This document shows, piece after piece, positions 51,625 through 60,994 of a DNA stretch of 64,000 nt. The notes under the pieces were generated by a model. That model was not told the origin of the DNA, searched no databases, and saw nothing but the letters and a program-made list of their open reading frames with translations. The stretch's first letter is position 1; the number at the start of each line of letters is the position of its first letter. Source of the stretch: Skeletonema tropicum (Eukaryota > Bacillariophyta > Thalassiosirophyceae > Thalassiosirales > Thalassiosiraceae); assembly GCA_037178625.1 (NCBI GenBank), contig CM074129.1:3162001-3226000 (forward strand). The letters run 5' to 3'. Position numbers and translations under genes: made by a program.

Positions 51625-51843
51625 GATATTATAAATTATATATATGTATATTTGGTGCTGGAGCCGTGGCCGTGGCAGTGTTGGTTGGACGGAATGCACC
51701 CCTGGCGTTAGTTGATCCGCGAGAGAGGGCGACACATGTTTAACCCGAACAATATTTTGCAATGGCTTTGATAGATGACATGGGGAAAGACGCACGCAAT
51801 AAATCCAACAATTTCACAGTGAGAGTTCTCTCTTCGTAATCTA

Positions 51844-52475
51844 TCACGGAGGTAAATCACTTTTGTCTCTTCTGCTGCTGGGTGCAGATGTCGATCCAAA
51901 TCCACCAACACCACGTTGTGTCTCTGTCAATTCGTCAACCTGCACTGCATGAACCATTGAAATTCTTTCGAGGATTAATTGGGCAATGCGATCTCCAATG
52001 TAAACATGAAAATCCTCATGACCGAAATTGAAGAGAACCACACCTACATTTCCTCGATCTGTTTAAAAAATATATGAATATGAAATTTTGAGATGGGTTA
52101 CAATGAAATAAGCGAGGCTGTTAATTTGTACTTCAATTTTAGCTTACAGTCAGCATCGACAACTCCAGCACCACAGCCGATCATTCTCTTAACAGCAACA
52201 CCACTACATAATACACAACAGAACAAAACGCAGGAATTAATATGAATGCATGATAACATAGCACACAATATCGAGCATTGTCGGACTTGCCTCCTTGGAG
52301 CGATACGGGCATAAGTTCCCTCTGGACAGGCAACACTCAAGTCAGTTTTAATAACTGCCATCCCCCCAGCAGGTACGACTTTAGGCTCCGCTGCACATAA
52401 ATCAAACCCAGCAGATTCGGGTGACCAGCGAGTTGGCATAGTGGCATTAGGACTGAGGAGTTTTACCAATAGCAT
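51844..52475 (-). CDS. DUT: dUTP pyrophosphatase (dUTPase), three exons, one GC-AG intron
   Basis: Minus-strand exons 52475-52291, 52203-52148 and 52058-51844 give 151 aa, the normal size of a trimeric dUTPase subunit. All five family motifs are there: S-A-G-F-D-L (1), P-R-S-G-V-A-V-K (2), [11 protein letters not shown] (3, catalytic Asp), R-I-A-Q-L-I (4) and [10 protein letters not shown] (5, the mobile P-loop-like tail). Motif 2 is only restored if the first intron uses a GC donor (AG/GCAAGT at 52290); the second intron is GT-AG (GTAAGC) and restores motif 3. The enzyme removes dUTP and supplies dUMP for thymidylate. The frame is open upstream to 52751 through an AT microsatellite, so I start at the ATG at 52475. 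No transit peptide is evident. Confidence 0.95.
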
Positions 52476-52632
52476 GATGGGAGGTGTGGAAACAATGTAA
52501 TAGAAGGCTGGAGATGTATCGCCATCTGCGGAAGTTAGATAGCTGAATAGGGTGGGGGCGGCTCTGGAGAGATAGACGAGATCTTCTTCATAGGACTGAT
52601 CAAGCCAAACGAACGGTTCCCGGAAAAAAGGA

Positions 52633-52667
<35 letters not shown>

Positions 52668-53369
52668 TCCGTCCCCACCTCCTCTGTCCCGCGTCCGGTC
52701 GAGCTGCTGCGTACTAATATGGAAACACAGCAGCACAGGTACCATAGGCACCGAGCACCGAGCGATGTAGCATCACACAACGTTGTATCATTGTCTCATA
52801 AGAGAGGCAACTGAGGGTGGACGGTGGACATTCATTCTGCCGCTGATAGCAATGACTCTCAAAAACAGAGTGCTGATGGAATGAATCAACAATGGAGGAG
52901 GAGGGCTGGAGATTCAACCAGAACCAGGCGGGCGGGGCAAATACACATTACATCCGTCATCCTCATCAACACTGCAATTTTATCATCGTCTTGCCTCATA
53001 ACTCATAACGTAACTGCCATCCCAAGCATCGATTTACGTGACGGGCTGTATAGTAAGGATGGAAAGATCTGCATTATGTGGAAGCGCCAATGAACTCAAG
53101 GAAGCGTTTTGGGACATTCAATAAATGCTGTGACTAGTTTATCTTTGATCTTCTTACCGCAGAAGGAAGTGCCAAGTCATTATGGCTAGTTATCTAGTGG
53201 GCAACAAATTGGGATTCATATTTTCCAAAATAACAATTGGTCAACTTGCATTGGGACTCTCTCGACATGACAATACCGTTGTTCTGCAGGATTACCAGTA
53301 GAATCCGACTCGATACGGAAGGTGGAAGGTGGCGACTGCAAGCGCTTGGATTATCGTGGATGCGATCAA
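52476..53369. other. intergenic with (TA)n microsatellite
   Basis: An alternating AT run (about 52633-52660) lies upstream of the dUTPase gene. The rest to 53369 shows small frames without recognisable content. Confidence 0.5.
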
Positions 53370-53720
53370 CCAGTGTTACTTTCAGTTTGTGTCGTTGGAA
53401 GTGGTGTAGTGGGTGCAGAGGATGGAAATGTAGCTATCGAAATTGGGCAGCAGCATCAAGGAGAGGCCTAGGTGATTGGTCATCCTGGTTGAGTTTGCAA
53501 GTAATTCCTCTTGGCAGTTCTGGTGACTTTGTTAGTTTATGCGCCATGGTCATGACTGAATCATGATTCGTATATTCACTCGTCATGCATCATTGGCTGC
53601 ATTTTCAGAAGTGTAAAGTCTTTCAATGATGCCGTTACTGAAGCCAAGGCTGTCCGTTCCACTGGCCCCTCGGCAGCGGAGATTGCCAAACTTCCCAAGT
53701 GGGAAATGAATAGAAATGAA
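53370..53720 (+). pseudogene. possible decayed FAD/NAD(P) oxidoreductase fragment
   Basis: One frame reads C-V-V-G-S-G-V-V-G-A-E then stops; it resembles the V-V-G-G-G-x-V-G-x-E nucleotide-binding motif of FAD pyridine-nucleotide reductases. About 200 bases on, a coherent stretch N-D-A-V-T-E-A-K-A-V-R-S-T-G-P-S-A-A-E-I-A-K-L appears in another segment (about 53616-53710). There are stops between and no start. I read this as remnants of a broken gene; the family is a guess from one motif. Confidence 0.3.
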
Positions 53721-53891
53721 TGCATGCATGGAGGGGGAGTACTTAGAAGTCAAAGTAAAGTAAATTCAAGTACTCGTAGATATCCATCCTATTACTAGAG
53801 CAATAATACACGTGCCACAGCCAGGTCCAGCAAGCAATATCACAGAGTGATTGCTGTCCACTTTGAACTATTACATAGGAGTAACAATTAA

Positions 53892-54125
53892 CTACGTACT
53901 AGAACTTCTCCGAGAAAATACATCACGGAGTGATTGCTGTCCACTTTGAATTCCAATCTCACGAAGAATTTTGTTCTTAGTCTCTAAATCACTCATACCA
54001 TCGTCTTTCCGTTTCTTCATAACTTTTGAATTCGCTCGGCAAGACTGTGAATTGTGAATACTTGATGTTGCCTTGCTTCTTTTGTCGCTTTGATGAAGCT
54101 GTGCTTGCACTTCAAGGTCGACAAC
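53892..54125 (-). CDS. possible terminal exon or fragment of a hydrophilic protein
   Basis: The minus strand is open for 78 codons after an acceptor-like TCAATCGCAG/GTTGTCGAC, giving V-V-D-L-E-V-Q-A-Q-L-H-Q-S-D-K-R-S then a Lys/Arg-rich segment and I-L-R-E-I-G-I-Q-S-G-Q-Q-S-L-R-D-V-F-S. No upstream exon was identified. The composition looks coding, but function and even reality as a gene are uncertain. Confidence 0.25.
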   Translation of the reverse strand, partial: VVDLEVQAQLHQSDKRSKATSSIHNSQSCRANSKVMKKRKDDGMSDLETKNKILREIGIQSGQQSLRDVFSRRSSST

Positions 54126-54314
54126 CTGCGATTGATATCATTATCGAGATCGGTCGGCTCTATAATTTCTCTGAGGAATTATCGCCTCATGCCTCAAAAT
54201 GGATCTATCACTTACTTAAGCTAAAAAGAGTTCTACGTAGGAATTAGTACAAAAGGTACATCGTCCCTCTGTCAAGATGGAGTTGAAGCCTTGTAGTAAG
54301 ACCGTTTTTCAGCA

Positions 54315-54830
54315 CCAAGATACTCACTTGACTGTGGGGGACAATGCTCCACACCGTCTCTATCGATTCGTCTTGGTGAGGAGATCATCGTGGAATTTTC
54401 AACCGTGGATTTATGTCGCCGACTGCCGGAGACGGACCCGATTGAAAATCTGGCCACAAATATCACAATTTCAACTCCCCATCACCTCATTGTTGATCCC
54501 AACGAAATAACTGAACTATCTCCAAGATACTCAATTGACAGTGGCTGACAATGTCCTGCACCGTCTCTATCGATTTGTCTTGGTGAGGAGATCATCGTGG
54601 AATTTTGAATCGAGTAACTATGTCGCCGATTGCCGGAGACGGACAAAATTGAAAACAGTGCTCCAGAACAACATCATCGACCACATTTCCAACACATCAA
54701 CTCTTCCCCCCGATAAATCGAGCCACCAAAGGTTGCACATCTTTTCATCGATAGTGGGATCAGCGAGGGATTTTGAACTGGATAATTATGCCGCTGATTG
54801 TAGGAGACGTTCCAAATTGAAAACAACGCC
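54315..54830 (+). repeat. three diverged copies of a coding-like module
   Basis: Units begin at about 54315, 54522 and 54735. On the plus strand each encodes a version of N-Y-V-A-D-C-R-R-R-T-K-L-K-T preceded by R-R-S-S-W-N-F-E. Differences between units fall largely at synonymous positions of this frame (GAC/GAT, TGC/TGT, CGG/AGG, ACC/ACA), which suggests the units were once, or still are, protein-coding on this strand. Stops and frame changes separate units 1 and 2. No family recognised. Confidence 0.5.
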
Positions 54831-54876
54831 CAAGAAAAACATCAACACCACTGATCGCATCCTCTGCACCACACCA

Positions 54877-55263
54877 TTACTCCCTCCCGATCGATTCAAT
54901 TTCCTGTCCTCCATGATAATATTCTTGGTACGCCTCTACTCCAAGTCGGTCTTTGTGCTCTAGAAGTTCTTCCTTCGTGATCCAACACAGCTCCTCCGTT
55001 CCAATAATGAATTCATCACACACACTGCACCCAATGGCTCGGTGGCAGCCATCGCAATTGCAGCTGTCACCATTTTTTGTATTTGTACGTAACAGCAGCT
55101 CTCGTGCCTTGTTTGCACCATCCAAGTTCACTTCGATGTAAGGCACTTCACCATTGATGAAGATGTCGTCATCCTCGCAATAGGCATAATGTTCGACCTT
55201 GTTGGCTTCGGTTGCTTCGTTCCTCCTCTTTCGCCTTTCATTATCGTCCTGCTGCCGCCGTTT
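54877..55263 (-). pseudogene. Cys-rich protein fragment without start codon
   Basis: The minus frame from about 55263 to the stop at 54877 reads a basic N-part (Q-K-R-R-Q-Q-D-D-N-E-R-R-K-R-R), then F-I-N-G-E-V-P-Y-I-E-V-N-L-D-G, then C-N-C-D-G-C-H-R-A-I-G-C-S-V-C, and E-E-L-L-E-H-K-D-R-L-G-V-E-A-Y. The Cys spacing suggests a small zinc-binding module. No ATG precedes it before the next stop, and the TruA gene starts only 134 bases away on the other strand, so it is likely 5'-truncated or a relic. A real last exon with a very short first exon is less likely. Confidence 0.45.
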
Positions 55264-55350
55264 CTGGTATGTACTACTTACCTACTACTACTGCTACTGA
55301 GCAGTGCCCGCGAGATCCCCCTACTTACTCGGATCTTCTTAGCCGCTGAT

Positions 55351-55362
55351 CCTATATAATAA
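55351..55362 (+). promoter_or_regulatory. TATA-like element upstream of TruA-type gene
   Basis: CCTATATAATAA lies about 40 bases before the ATG at 55397. It is a good TATA-box match at a plausible distance for a short 5' leader; this is a pattern match only. Confidence 0.3.
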
Positions 55363-55396
55363 CGATAGTCTGCGCCTCACTCATTAATGAAGAACC

Positions 55397-57004
55397 ATGA
55401 ATAGCATCACCTCTCTTTCATTGGTCATCGGACTGATGGCTGCTCATCATCATAATCATCTGATGTGTCAAGTAAAAGTTCCATCAAGAGGTGATTGTGA
55501 TCTGAATATAATGTTCCACCTACCACACATTATACCACGAGTGGACGCTTTCCCTATCAACTCTTACATAACAAATACGAGAGGATTGCGTCAAGCAACA
55601 GGCTCTCTCTTGATGTCCACATCATCATCAGTTGCAGCCGATGCATCTGTGGACGAAAATAGCGACAATGTGTCTCAAACAACTTCCGACATCGTCACCA
55701 CAAATGACAATGTCTCATTGTGCTATACCACTGCAATACTCAAAGTATCTTACGATGGGACACACTTTAGCGGATGGACAGGTGGAAATGCAGGAGACCA
55801 GAATAAAGTGAAACCAAAACAACAGGACATCAACAAAAACAACAATAACAATAATAATAAGTCGACGCAATCATCTCAAAAACGACGACAGTCACGGCGA
55901 AGTAGAACTCTACAACGCAAGGGTGGAGGGTGGTATGATTCAAATAATAAAGTTCGAACTGTTGAACATACAATACGGATGGCTCTTGCCAAAATTTACG
56001 GTAATGTCGATCCAAAGAGTATCATCTTTGAAGCTTGTAGTCGTACAGATGCAGGGGTACATGCTACCTCCTTAGTTACGCAATTTTATTGTTACAATGG
56101 TCAGGTACCTATTAAAAGCACCAACTCTACAACATATTATGATTCCTCGACAAATTCAACCATTCCAATCAGGCCCAACGGACCTACTGACTCGACAAAC
56201 TTTGTACAGCTCCCATTCAATTCTGACCTATCCAAATTAGTGTATGTTTTGAACCGGATGCTGCCACCCGACGTGCGTGTATTAGCTGCATCTCCAATGC
56301 CAACTGTAATATCGAATTCGATTGGTGCATTTCATCCTACACTCTCTACACAAAGTAAAACCTACGTCTATCGTTTTGCTATTGGAAATATTCAGGATCC
56401 ATTACAGTCAAGATTTGTGTGGCATTTAGATGGGTCATCGGGCAGAGCAATGGGTATGAATGGAAATAAGTTTGATTTGGAACTTGCAATACAAGCGGCC
56501 AAATTGTTTGTTTCTGCCGATGCTAAAGATTATGCTGCTTTCGGTTCAGTGATGCGTGGTAATGAAAAGAATCGAGTTCGAAGTACTATTTGTACTATAC
56601 GGAGATGTGATTTGTTGCAAGAAAACGGAGAGCAGCTGCCGAGCTGGGAACAACATCAAAGTTCAAATACTATAAATGATGCTGTCACAGAGAGGTATGG
56701 TAGCCGCTTGAATGTGGCTGGAGCTCCGCTACATCCTATGGGGATAGATAAAGGTCCACAGACTTTCACAGTGTCTATAACTGGAGATCGCTTTATGTAC
56801 AAGATGGTAAGGAACATTGTAGGCACTATCGTTGCAGTTGCTTGTGGTCACAATGATCTGGAAGACATACAGCAAGCTTTGTCAACAAAAAGATGGGGCA
56901 ATGGACCTAGCGGAAGCCGACGCATATGTGCCCCAGCAAGAGGATTGAAATTAGTCGAAGTGAATTACCCAGATGACGTTCATTTTGATTGGCAGAGTGG
57001 TTGA
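55397..57004 (+). CDS. TruA-type tRNA pseudouridine synthase
   Basis: A protein of 535 aa. The catalytic motif is S-R-T-D-A-G-V-H-A with Asp near 218. Other family blocks are [13 protein letters not shown] (about 115), [26 protein letters not shown] and [13 protein letters not shown]. It converts uridine to pseudouridine in the anticodon arm (positions 38-40 in the TruA family). The N-terminus (about 100 residues) begins hydrophobic and contains a V-D-A-F-P motif near 51, so an organelle pre-sequence, possibly plastid, is conceivable. Two low-complexity inserts are present: an Asn/Lys/Arg-rich one (about 137-175, N7) between the first strand and the catalytic block, and a Ser/Thr/Asn one near 245-265. 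Confidence 0.92.
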   Translation: MNSITSLSLVIGLMAAHHHNHLMCQVKVPSRGDCDLNIMFHLPHIIPRVDAFPINSYITNTRGLRQATGSLLMSTSSSVAADASVDENSDNVSQTTSDIVTTNDNVSLCYTTAILKVSYDGTHFSGWTGGNAGDQNKVKPKQQDINKNNNNNNNKSTQSSQKRRQSRRSRTLQRKGGGWYDSNNKVRTVEHTIRMALAKIYGNVDPKSIIFEACSRTDAGVHATSLVTQFYCYNGQVPIKSTNSTTYYDSSTNSTIPIRPNGPTDSTNFVQLPFNSDLSKLVYVLNRMLPPDVRVLAASPMPTVISNSIGAFHPTLSTQSKTYVYRFAIGNIQDPLQSRFVWHLDGSSGRAMGMNGNKFDLELAIQAAKLFVSADAKDYAAFGSVMRGNEKNRVRSTICTIRRCDLLQENGEQLPSWEQHQSSNTINDAVTERYGSRLNVAGAPLHPMGIDKGPQTFTVSITGDRFMYKMVRNIVGTIVAVACGHNDLEDIQQALSTKRWGNGPSGSRRICAPARGLKLVEVNYPDDVHFDWQSG

Positions 57005-57408
57005 AAGCACCATCAAACATAGCGTTAGCATCTATTAGTTTAATCTACTTCGTGCATCAATCAGATCTGAGATCTTGCGAGCGAGGAGGAACTCTTGTCG
57101 TACGCCGAGGAGATCAAGATTGGGTTCTCAAATACGAGAAAACATGGGAATCTATCTCAACAATAAGACAGAGGTACCTATCGCCCACAACTCACTTCTT
57201 TGGAGTTGAGCAGACTCAACGCGCAAGCGAACCAAAGGAAACAATGCAGTACATAGTATTGTATGGTAGCTTTGTTGAATAATCGTTATTGAGACTGTCC
57301 TGTAATGAATAACAACATTATACAGCAAAAGAACAGAACAAAGCTAACATAAGAAGTTGTCCAGCAAAGATATCTGTTGATACGTCAAAAAGAGGAATCA
57401 GATTAACT
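57005..57408. other. intergenic with an unassigned open frame
   Basis: These 404 bases follow the TruA stop. A plus-strand frame (56989-57282) reads coherent text such as G-G-T-L-V-V-R-R-G-D-Q-D-W-V-L-K-Y-E-K but overlaps the TruA end and has no family match, so it is not called as a gene. Confidence 0.35.
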
Positions 57409-58404
57409 ATGATTGATCATGATCAGCTCGCTGTCGAAGTACAAGCGTCTTCTTCCTTCAACAACTGTTTCATCTCTGTCACGAAGCTCGCCAAATTGAT
57501 AAGCCCTCGTGTTGCAAGTCCTCTCGTCGTCAAGCGTACTAATTCTTTCATTAGAGCGCAGGATCTCAATCTATCCGGAGAGGATATCCAAAGAGTCATA
57601 GAAGATGAACGGAGCGATAGAGAGACTTCGGAGCGCGATGGAGCGAGATTAATACCCGTCGATGGAAACAGAGACGTTGTAATAAATGCCCTAGTTAATA
57701 TTGGTTTAGCCGAAGCAGGAGATGAATCTAGTCGATGGATTGCAACTAGCGGTACAGCATCCATATTGAAGAAACGCTCAAAAGAACATAGAATGCGACC
57801 TTGGAGGAATGCTGCATTTGGTAAAAATGTGCTTGTGTGGTCTACGAAGTGTGTTCGGGACCTTGGTGCCGAGTACCCAGTTGTAAAGGCCAGGGGACTG
57901 ATTTGTGCATCGGCTCGGGAGGTGGTAAATCTATTGAGAGATAGCAGTAAAGTCACTACATACAACAAATCGTCTCTGGGTCGAAAAGATCAAGTTGTGT
58001 TGACAAGAAACATGGACTCTGTGACAAAGATCATGTCTAGCTTGACTAAGCCTCCAATCGTACGCAAACCGTTGGAGTGTGTTACTCTCTTCTACGCACG
58101 CAAACTTACAGTGGAAGATAATATTGAGCTCGATGGTGTTGGATATATCACCGTAGGCAGATCTGTGTGGGAAGATGAAAATGGAAGATCCGAAGCAAAT
58201 TCTTCTACTACAAGGTGTGAGATCCTGTTGAGCGTTAACTTGGTAAGAGACATAACAACTACCAGCGGGCAAAAGGTCTGTGAACTTACTATTGTGACAC
58301 ATGCAGTGTCTCCTGCTGGTGTGCCACTGTTCATAGGAAAGAAAGCAGGGCTGGCTTCAGCTGAAGGATACATCAAAGATATCCGTGCAGTATTTGAGAA
58401 GTGA
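57409..58404 (+). CDS. START-like (lipid-transfer fold) domain protein, short paralogue
   Basis: A protein of 331 aa. The C-terminal 210 residues match the C-terminus of the protein encoded at 60995-62539 block by block: Y-P-V-V-K-A-R-G-L, S-S-K-V-T-T-Y-N-K-S-S-L-G-R, P-P-I-V-R-K-P-L-E, Y-I-T-V-G-R-S-V-W-E-D-E-N-G, T-T-R-C-E-I-L-L-S-V-N-L-V-R-D-I, and G-Y-I-K-D-I-R-A-V-F-E-K. The pattern (substrate-release V-K-A-R-G, then paired strands, then a long C-terminal helix) is that of START/Bet v1-like lipid-binding domains. It lacks the coiled coil of the paralogue. No targeting signal is clear. Lipid ligand unknown; START assignment is moderate. Confidence 0.7.
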   Translation: MIDHDQLAVEVQASSSFNNCFISVTKLAKLISPRVASPLVVKRTNSFIRAQDLNLSGEDIQRVIEDERSDRETSERDGARLIPVDGNRDVVINALVNIGLAEAGDESSRWIATSGTASILKKRSKEHRMRPWRNAAFGKNVLVWSTKCVRDLGAEYPVVKARGLICASAREVVNLLRDSSKVTTYNKSSLGRKDQVVLTRNMDSVTKIMSSLTKPPIVRKPLECVTLFYARKLTVEDNIELDGVGYITVGRSVWEDENGRSEANSSTTRCEILLSVNLVRDITTTSGQKVCELTIVTHAVSPAGVPLFIGKKAGLASAEGYIKDIRAVFEK

Positions 58405-58615
58405 TTGCATAGATGAGAGGCACTTCATCACCTGGAGTAGAGGATACGCTTTTTTCATATTATTAGATAGGTTAAGTAGGTAAGCAACTTTAAGCTACAA
58501 GTCGAATCATAATAATGAAGTAAGAGTAGGTACAAAAAGAGAAGGCAAATAGCTTGGAGATACTTATCACATAAAACACATTTATTTCTATTTGCTTTAG
58601 CTTGTCTACATTCAC

Positions 58616-59620
58616 TTATGATTGGTTCTCTTCATCATTACCTGAGTTAGCTTCTTCGTCAGTGCTAGAGTTCTTTTCTTCAATAGGTGTAGTCTCCTGG
58701 TGATCGAATTCTTCTACACCAGCAGCCTTCTCGGCCTCCGCAAGTTCTTCTGCTTCACGGATCTTCTTGGTTGAGAGCCACTTCCAGAAGTGGAGGGCAC
58801 ATCCAAAGGAGAGGAAGATCCAGAAGGAACAGATTTGAAGAACAGAACGCTTGGCAGAGTATCCAAAAGGTTTGAGCAAAGCCATAGGCAACTGTTTCTC
58901 AGTGAAGAAACCCCCTGCAGCATCACGGTAGTTGTAAACATTCTGAGTCATTCCCCAAACTTCCTCAAACTCGTGCAATCCACCGGTGAAGAGTCCAGTT
59001 GCCAAGAACAAAAGAAGAGTAGCCATGAAGACGGCCAACCAAGTCTTGTTCTCTAACCTCTTGTTTGCGATGTAAATGATGCCACCAAGGAGACCTCCTA
59101 CAGCGATACCAGCAATTCCAGAGAGTGGGATGGCCTTGGCTTTTTCACCTTCAAGGAAGAAAGGGATGAGGAAGACACCAATTTCTGCAACCTCTCTCCA
59201 GATGTTCCAGGCAACGTTGAAGCGAATGGACTTAAGAGTGAGACCAATCTGAACGCCATCTTTACCTTTCTTGCTTGCATAGATTCCCAAGAACTTGGGC
59301 ATCTTGAGGGATAGCTGGAGGATACAGAATGCAGCAACAACCTTGGAGACACCTTCGATGATGTCACCGACAGCTTCATCGAAATTTCTTGATAGAAGTC
59401 CCAAAGGAACAGCAGCGCAAATAATAATGATGATAGCAACTAGAGATGCCCAACCAGCAGCAGCGTTGATGGCTTTAAGGCCGGCAGCTTGCTTCTCAGG
59501 TTCTTGCCACTCTGGTGTACGCTTGACGACGGTTCTGTATTGACCAATGATGACAGTTCCTTCAAGCACCTCACGTGCGAAGATGGTCATGACGGCTCCG
59601 TTGAATAGGGGGACAGACAT
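58616..59620 (-). CDS. FTR1: FTR1-family high-affinity iron permease
   Basis: A protein of 334 aa with seven predicted membrane helices. The two iron-binding motifs of the family are present: R16-E-V-L-E20 in TM1 (consensus R-E-G-L-E) and R142-E-V-A-E146 in TM4. The C-terminal 60 residues are an acidic, Glu-rich cytosolic tail. In yeast, FTR1 works with a multicopper ferroxidase to import ferric iron across the plasma membrane; diatoms use FTR-type permeases under iron limitation. No ferroxidase gene is in the window. It is divergent from the NAC-alpha gene (569-base spacer). Confidence 0.88.
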   Translation of the reverse strand: MSVPLFNGAVMTIFAREVLEGTVIIGQYRTVVKRTPEWQEPEKQAAGLKAINAAAGWASLVAIIIIICAAVPLGLLSRNFDEAVGDIIEGVSKVVAAFCILQLSLKMPKFLGIYASKKGKDGVQIGLTLKSIRFNVAWNIWREVAEIGVFLIPFFLEGEKAKAIPLSGIAGIAVGGLLGGIIYIANKRLENKTWLAVFMATLLLFLATGLFTGGLHEFEEVWGMTQNVYNYRDAAGGFFTEKQLPMALLKPFGYSAKRSVLQICSFWIFLSFGCALHFWKWLSTKKIREAEELAEAEKAAGVEEFDHQETTPIEEKNSSTDEEANSGNDEENQS

Positions 59621-60189
59621 GGTGTTGCTCTATAGTAGCTGGTAGTGACAAGAGTACAGAAACAATGTTGATGGCTAAATTTATGATAAGATGAGTTGAT
59701 GGATGGGGTTCGTCCATCTCTGCTTGCTCTTTTTGTCTGTGGACGGTCATGATGATGTTTTGTCTCTTGGGGGGGGAGCGTGTCTTTCGTTGTGGGAGAG
59801 TGTTTTCTCCGGAAAGAGCACGAGCAGTTTGACGCGCTCCGCTCGCGTGGCTCGATGTCTCTTCCTTCCAGCTTTCAGCCAGCAGCATGCTTGGAGCGTG
59901 CTTCTTTCTTATATCAGAGAAAATGCACGAACTGATCTGATGGCTTTCCTCAATCGTCGGCCGGGCGGGTAGGTAAAAAGATTCGGGGCGGAAGACGGGA
60001 GGAGAAGGTGAACAATTTTCCCCCGTCTGTCTGTAAAAATATGAGGCGCAAAAGCGCCACAATCCCTTGAGCCGCCATCTCTTTATCACCTCACCATCCA
60101 ACCTCCAGCCAACCTCCCCCTCTGCGGCTGCACTACCAACCCTACAGCACAACTTGTTAACACTATCTACTAAAACTAATAATTCCAAG
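59621..60189. promoter_or_regulatory. divergent promoter region FTR1 / NAC-alpha
   Basis: These 569 bases separate an iron permease gene (-) and a housekeeping translation-factor gene (+). A GC-rich patch (GTCGGCCGGGCGGGTAGG, about 59956-59973) lies near the middle. No other gene is supported here; a long minus-strand open frame across it is antisense to the NAC gene. Confidence 0.4.
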
Positions 60190-60768
60190 ATGGCTCCACT
60201 TGCTGAAATTGAAGAAATCGACGACGTTCCTGAATTGGAAGAGGCTGAGGATGTCCCTGAATTGGAAGAGGCAGCCGCTGCTGGTGGCGCTCCCGAACCC
60301 GGACAGGCCATCCACAACCGTGCCGAGAAGAAGTCTCGCAAGGCCATCCAAAAGGCTGGTATGCGTGAAGTTGGCGGAATTGTCCGTATGAGTGTGAAGA
60401 AGTCCAACCAGGTGCTTTTTGTCATCACCAACCCTGATGTTTACAAATCACCCACTGCTGATACCTATGTTATCTTCGGAGAGGCCAAGACTGAGGATCA
60501 AAACCAGATGGCTGCCGCTGCTCAACAAGCCGCTCAGGCTCAACAAGCTGCCGCTGCCGCCGCTGCTCAACAAACACCTGCTGCCTCATTGGATCCTGTT
60601 TCTGAGGAAGCTACCGGAGGAGATGATGCCGCCGATGAGGAGGGTGTTGAAGCTAAGGACATTGATTTGGTCATGAGCCAAGCTGGATGCTCCAGAGCTA
60701 AGGCTGTGAAGGCACTGAAGGAAAACGACAACGACTTAGTTAACGCTATCATGTCTTTGACCACCTAA
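60190..60768 (+). CDS. NACA: Nascent polypeptide-associated complex subunit alpha
   Basis: A protein of 192 aa starts at the ATG at 60190; upstream codons to 60067 rely on a non-ATG start and look like leader. After an acidic N-terminus with a duplicated D-V-P-E-L-E-E unit comes the NAC domain (about 45-105: [38 protein letters not shown]), a Gln/Ala-rich linker, and a C-terminal UBA domain (about 155-192: [20 protein letters not shown]). NAC binds emerging chains at the ribosome exit and controls SRP access. Codons look optimised, as expected for a highly expressed gene. Confidence 0.96.
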   Translation: MAPLAEIEEIDDVPELEEAEDVPELEEAAAAGGAPEPGQAIHNRAEKKSRKAIQKAGMREVGGIVRMSVKKSNQVLFVITNPDVYKSPTADTYVIFGEAKTEDQNQMAAAAQQAAQAQQAAAAAAAQQTPAASLDPVSEEATGGDDAADEEGVEAKDIDLVMSQAGCSRAKAVKALKENDNDLVNAIMSLTT

Positions 60769-60994
60769 ATATTGATGCCAATCAACAGTTTAATAGATCA
60801 CTCATTTCAATCATTGTTTTATATAATTATCATCTCCAAAGAAAGATGAACACAACATGTGGCAGTAGACACGTCATATTCTGATACTCTACTGAATGAT
60901 ATCCAACCACCACTTTAATCACTTTATCAACATTTGGGTGGACAAATCCGATACAAACCCTTAATACAACGTTTCACTAATATTCATCTCTTCG

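Noticed and set aside
52476..52751. Extended N-terminus for dUTPase
   Set aside because: The frame is open but passes through an AT microsatellite (I-Y repeats) and a GC-rich leader; the 151-aa form has the normal family length.
56990..57080. tRNA-like GGCAGAGTGGTTGAAAGC start
   Set aside because: Resembles a Ser/Leu tRNA D-arm, but there is no T-loop (GGTTCGAATC) or acceptor-stem partner downstream.
56989..57282. Open frame of 97 codons after the TruA gene
   Set aside because: Overlaps the TruA end, starts inside it, and has no recognisable family. The text looks partly coding, so it is mentioned but not called.
59571..60431. Minus-strand frame of 286 codons
   Set aside because: Runs antisense through the NAC-alpha gene and the divergent promoter; no start context or family.
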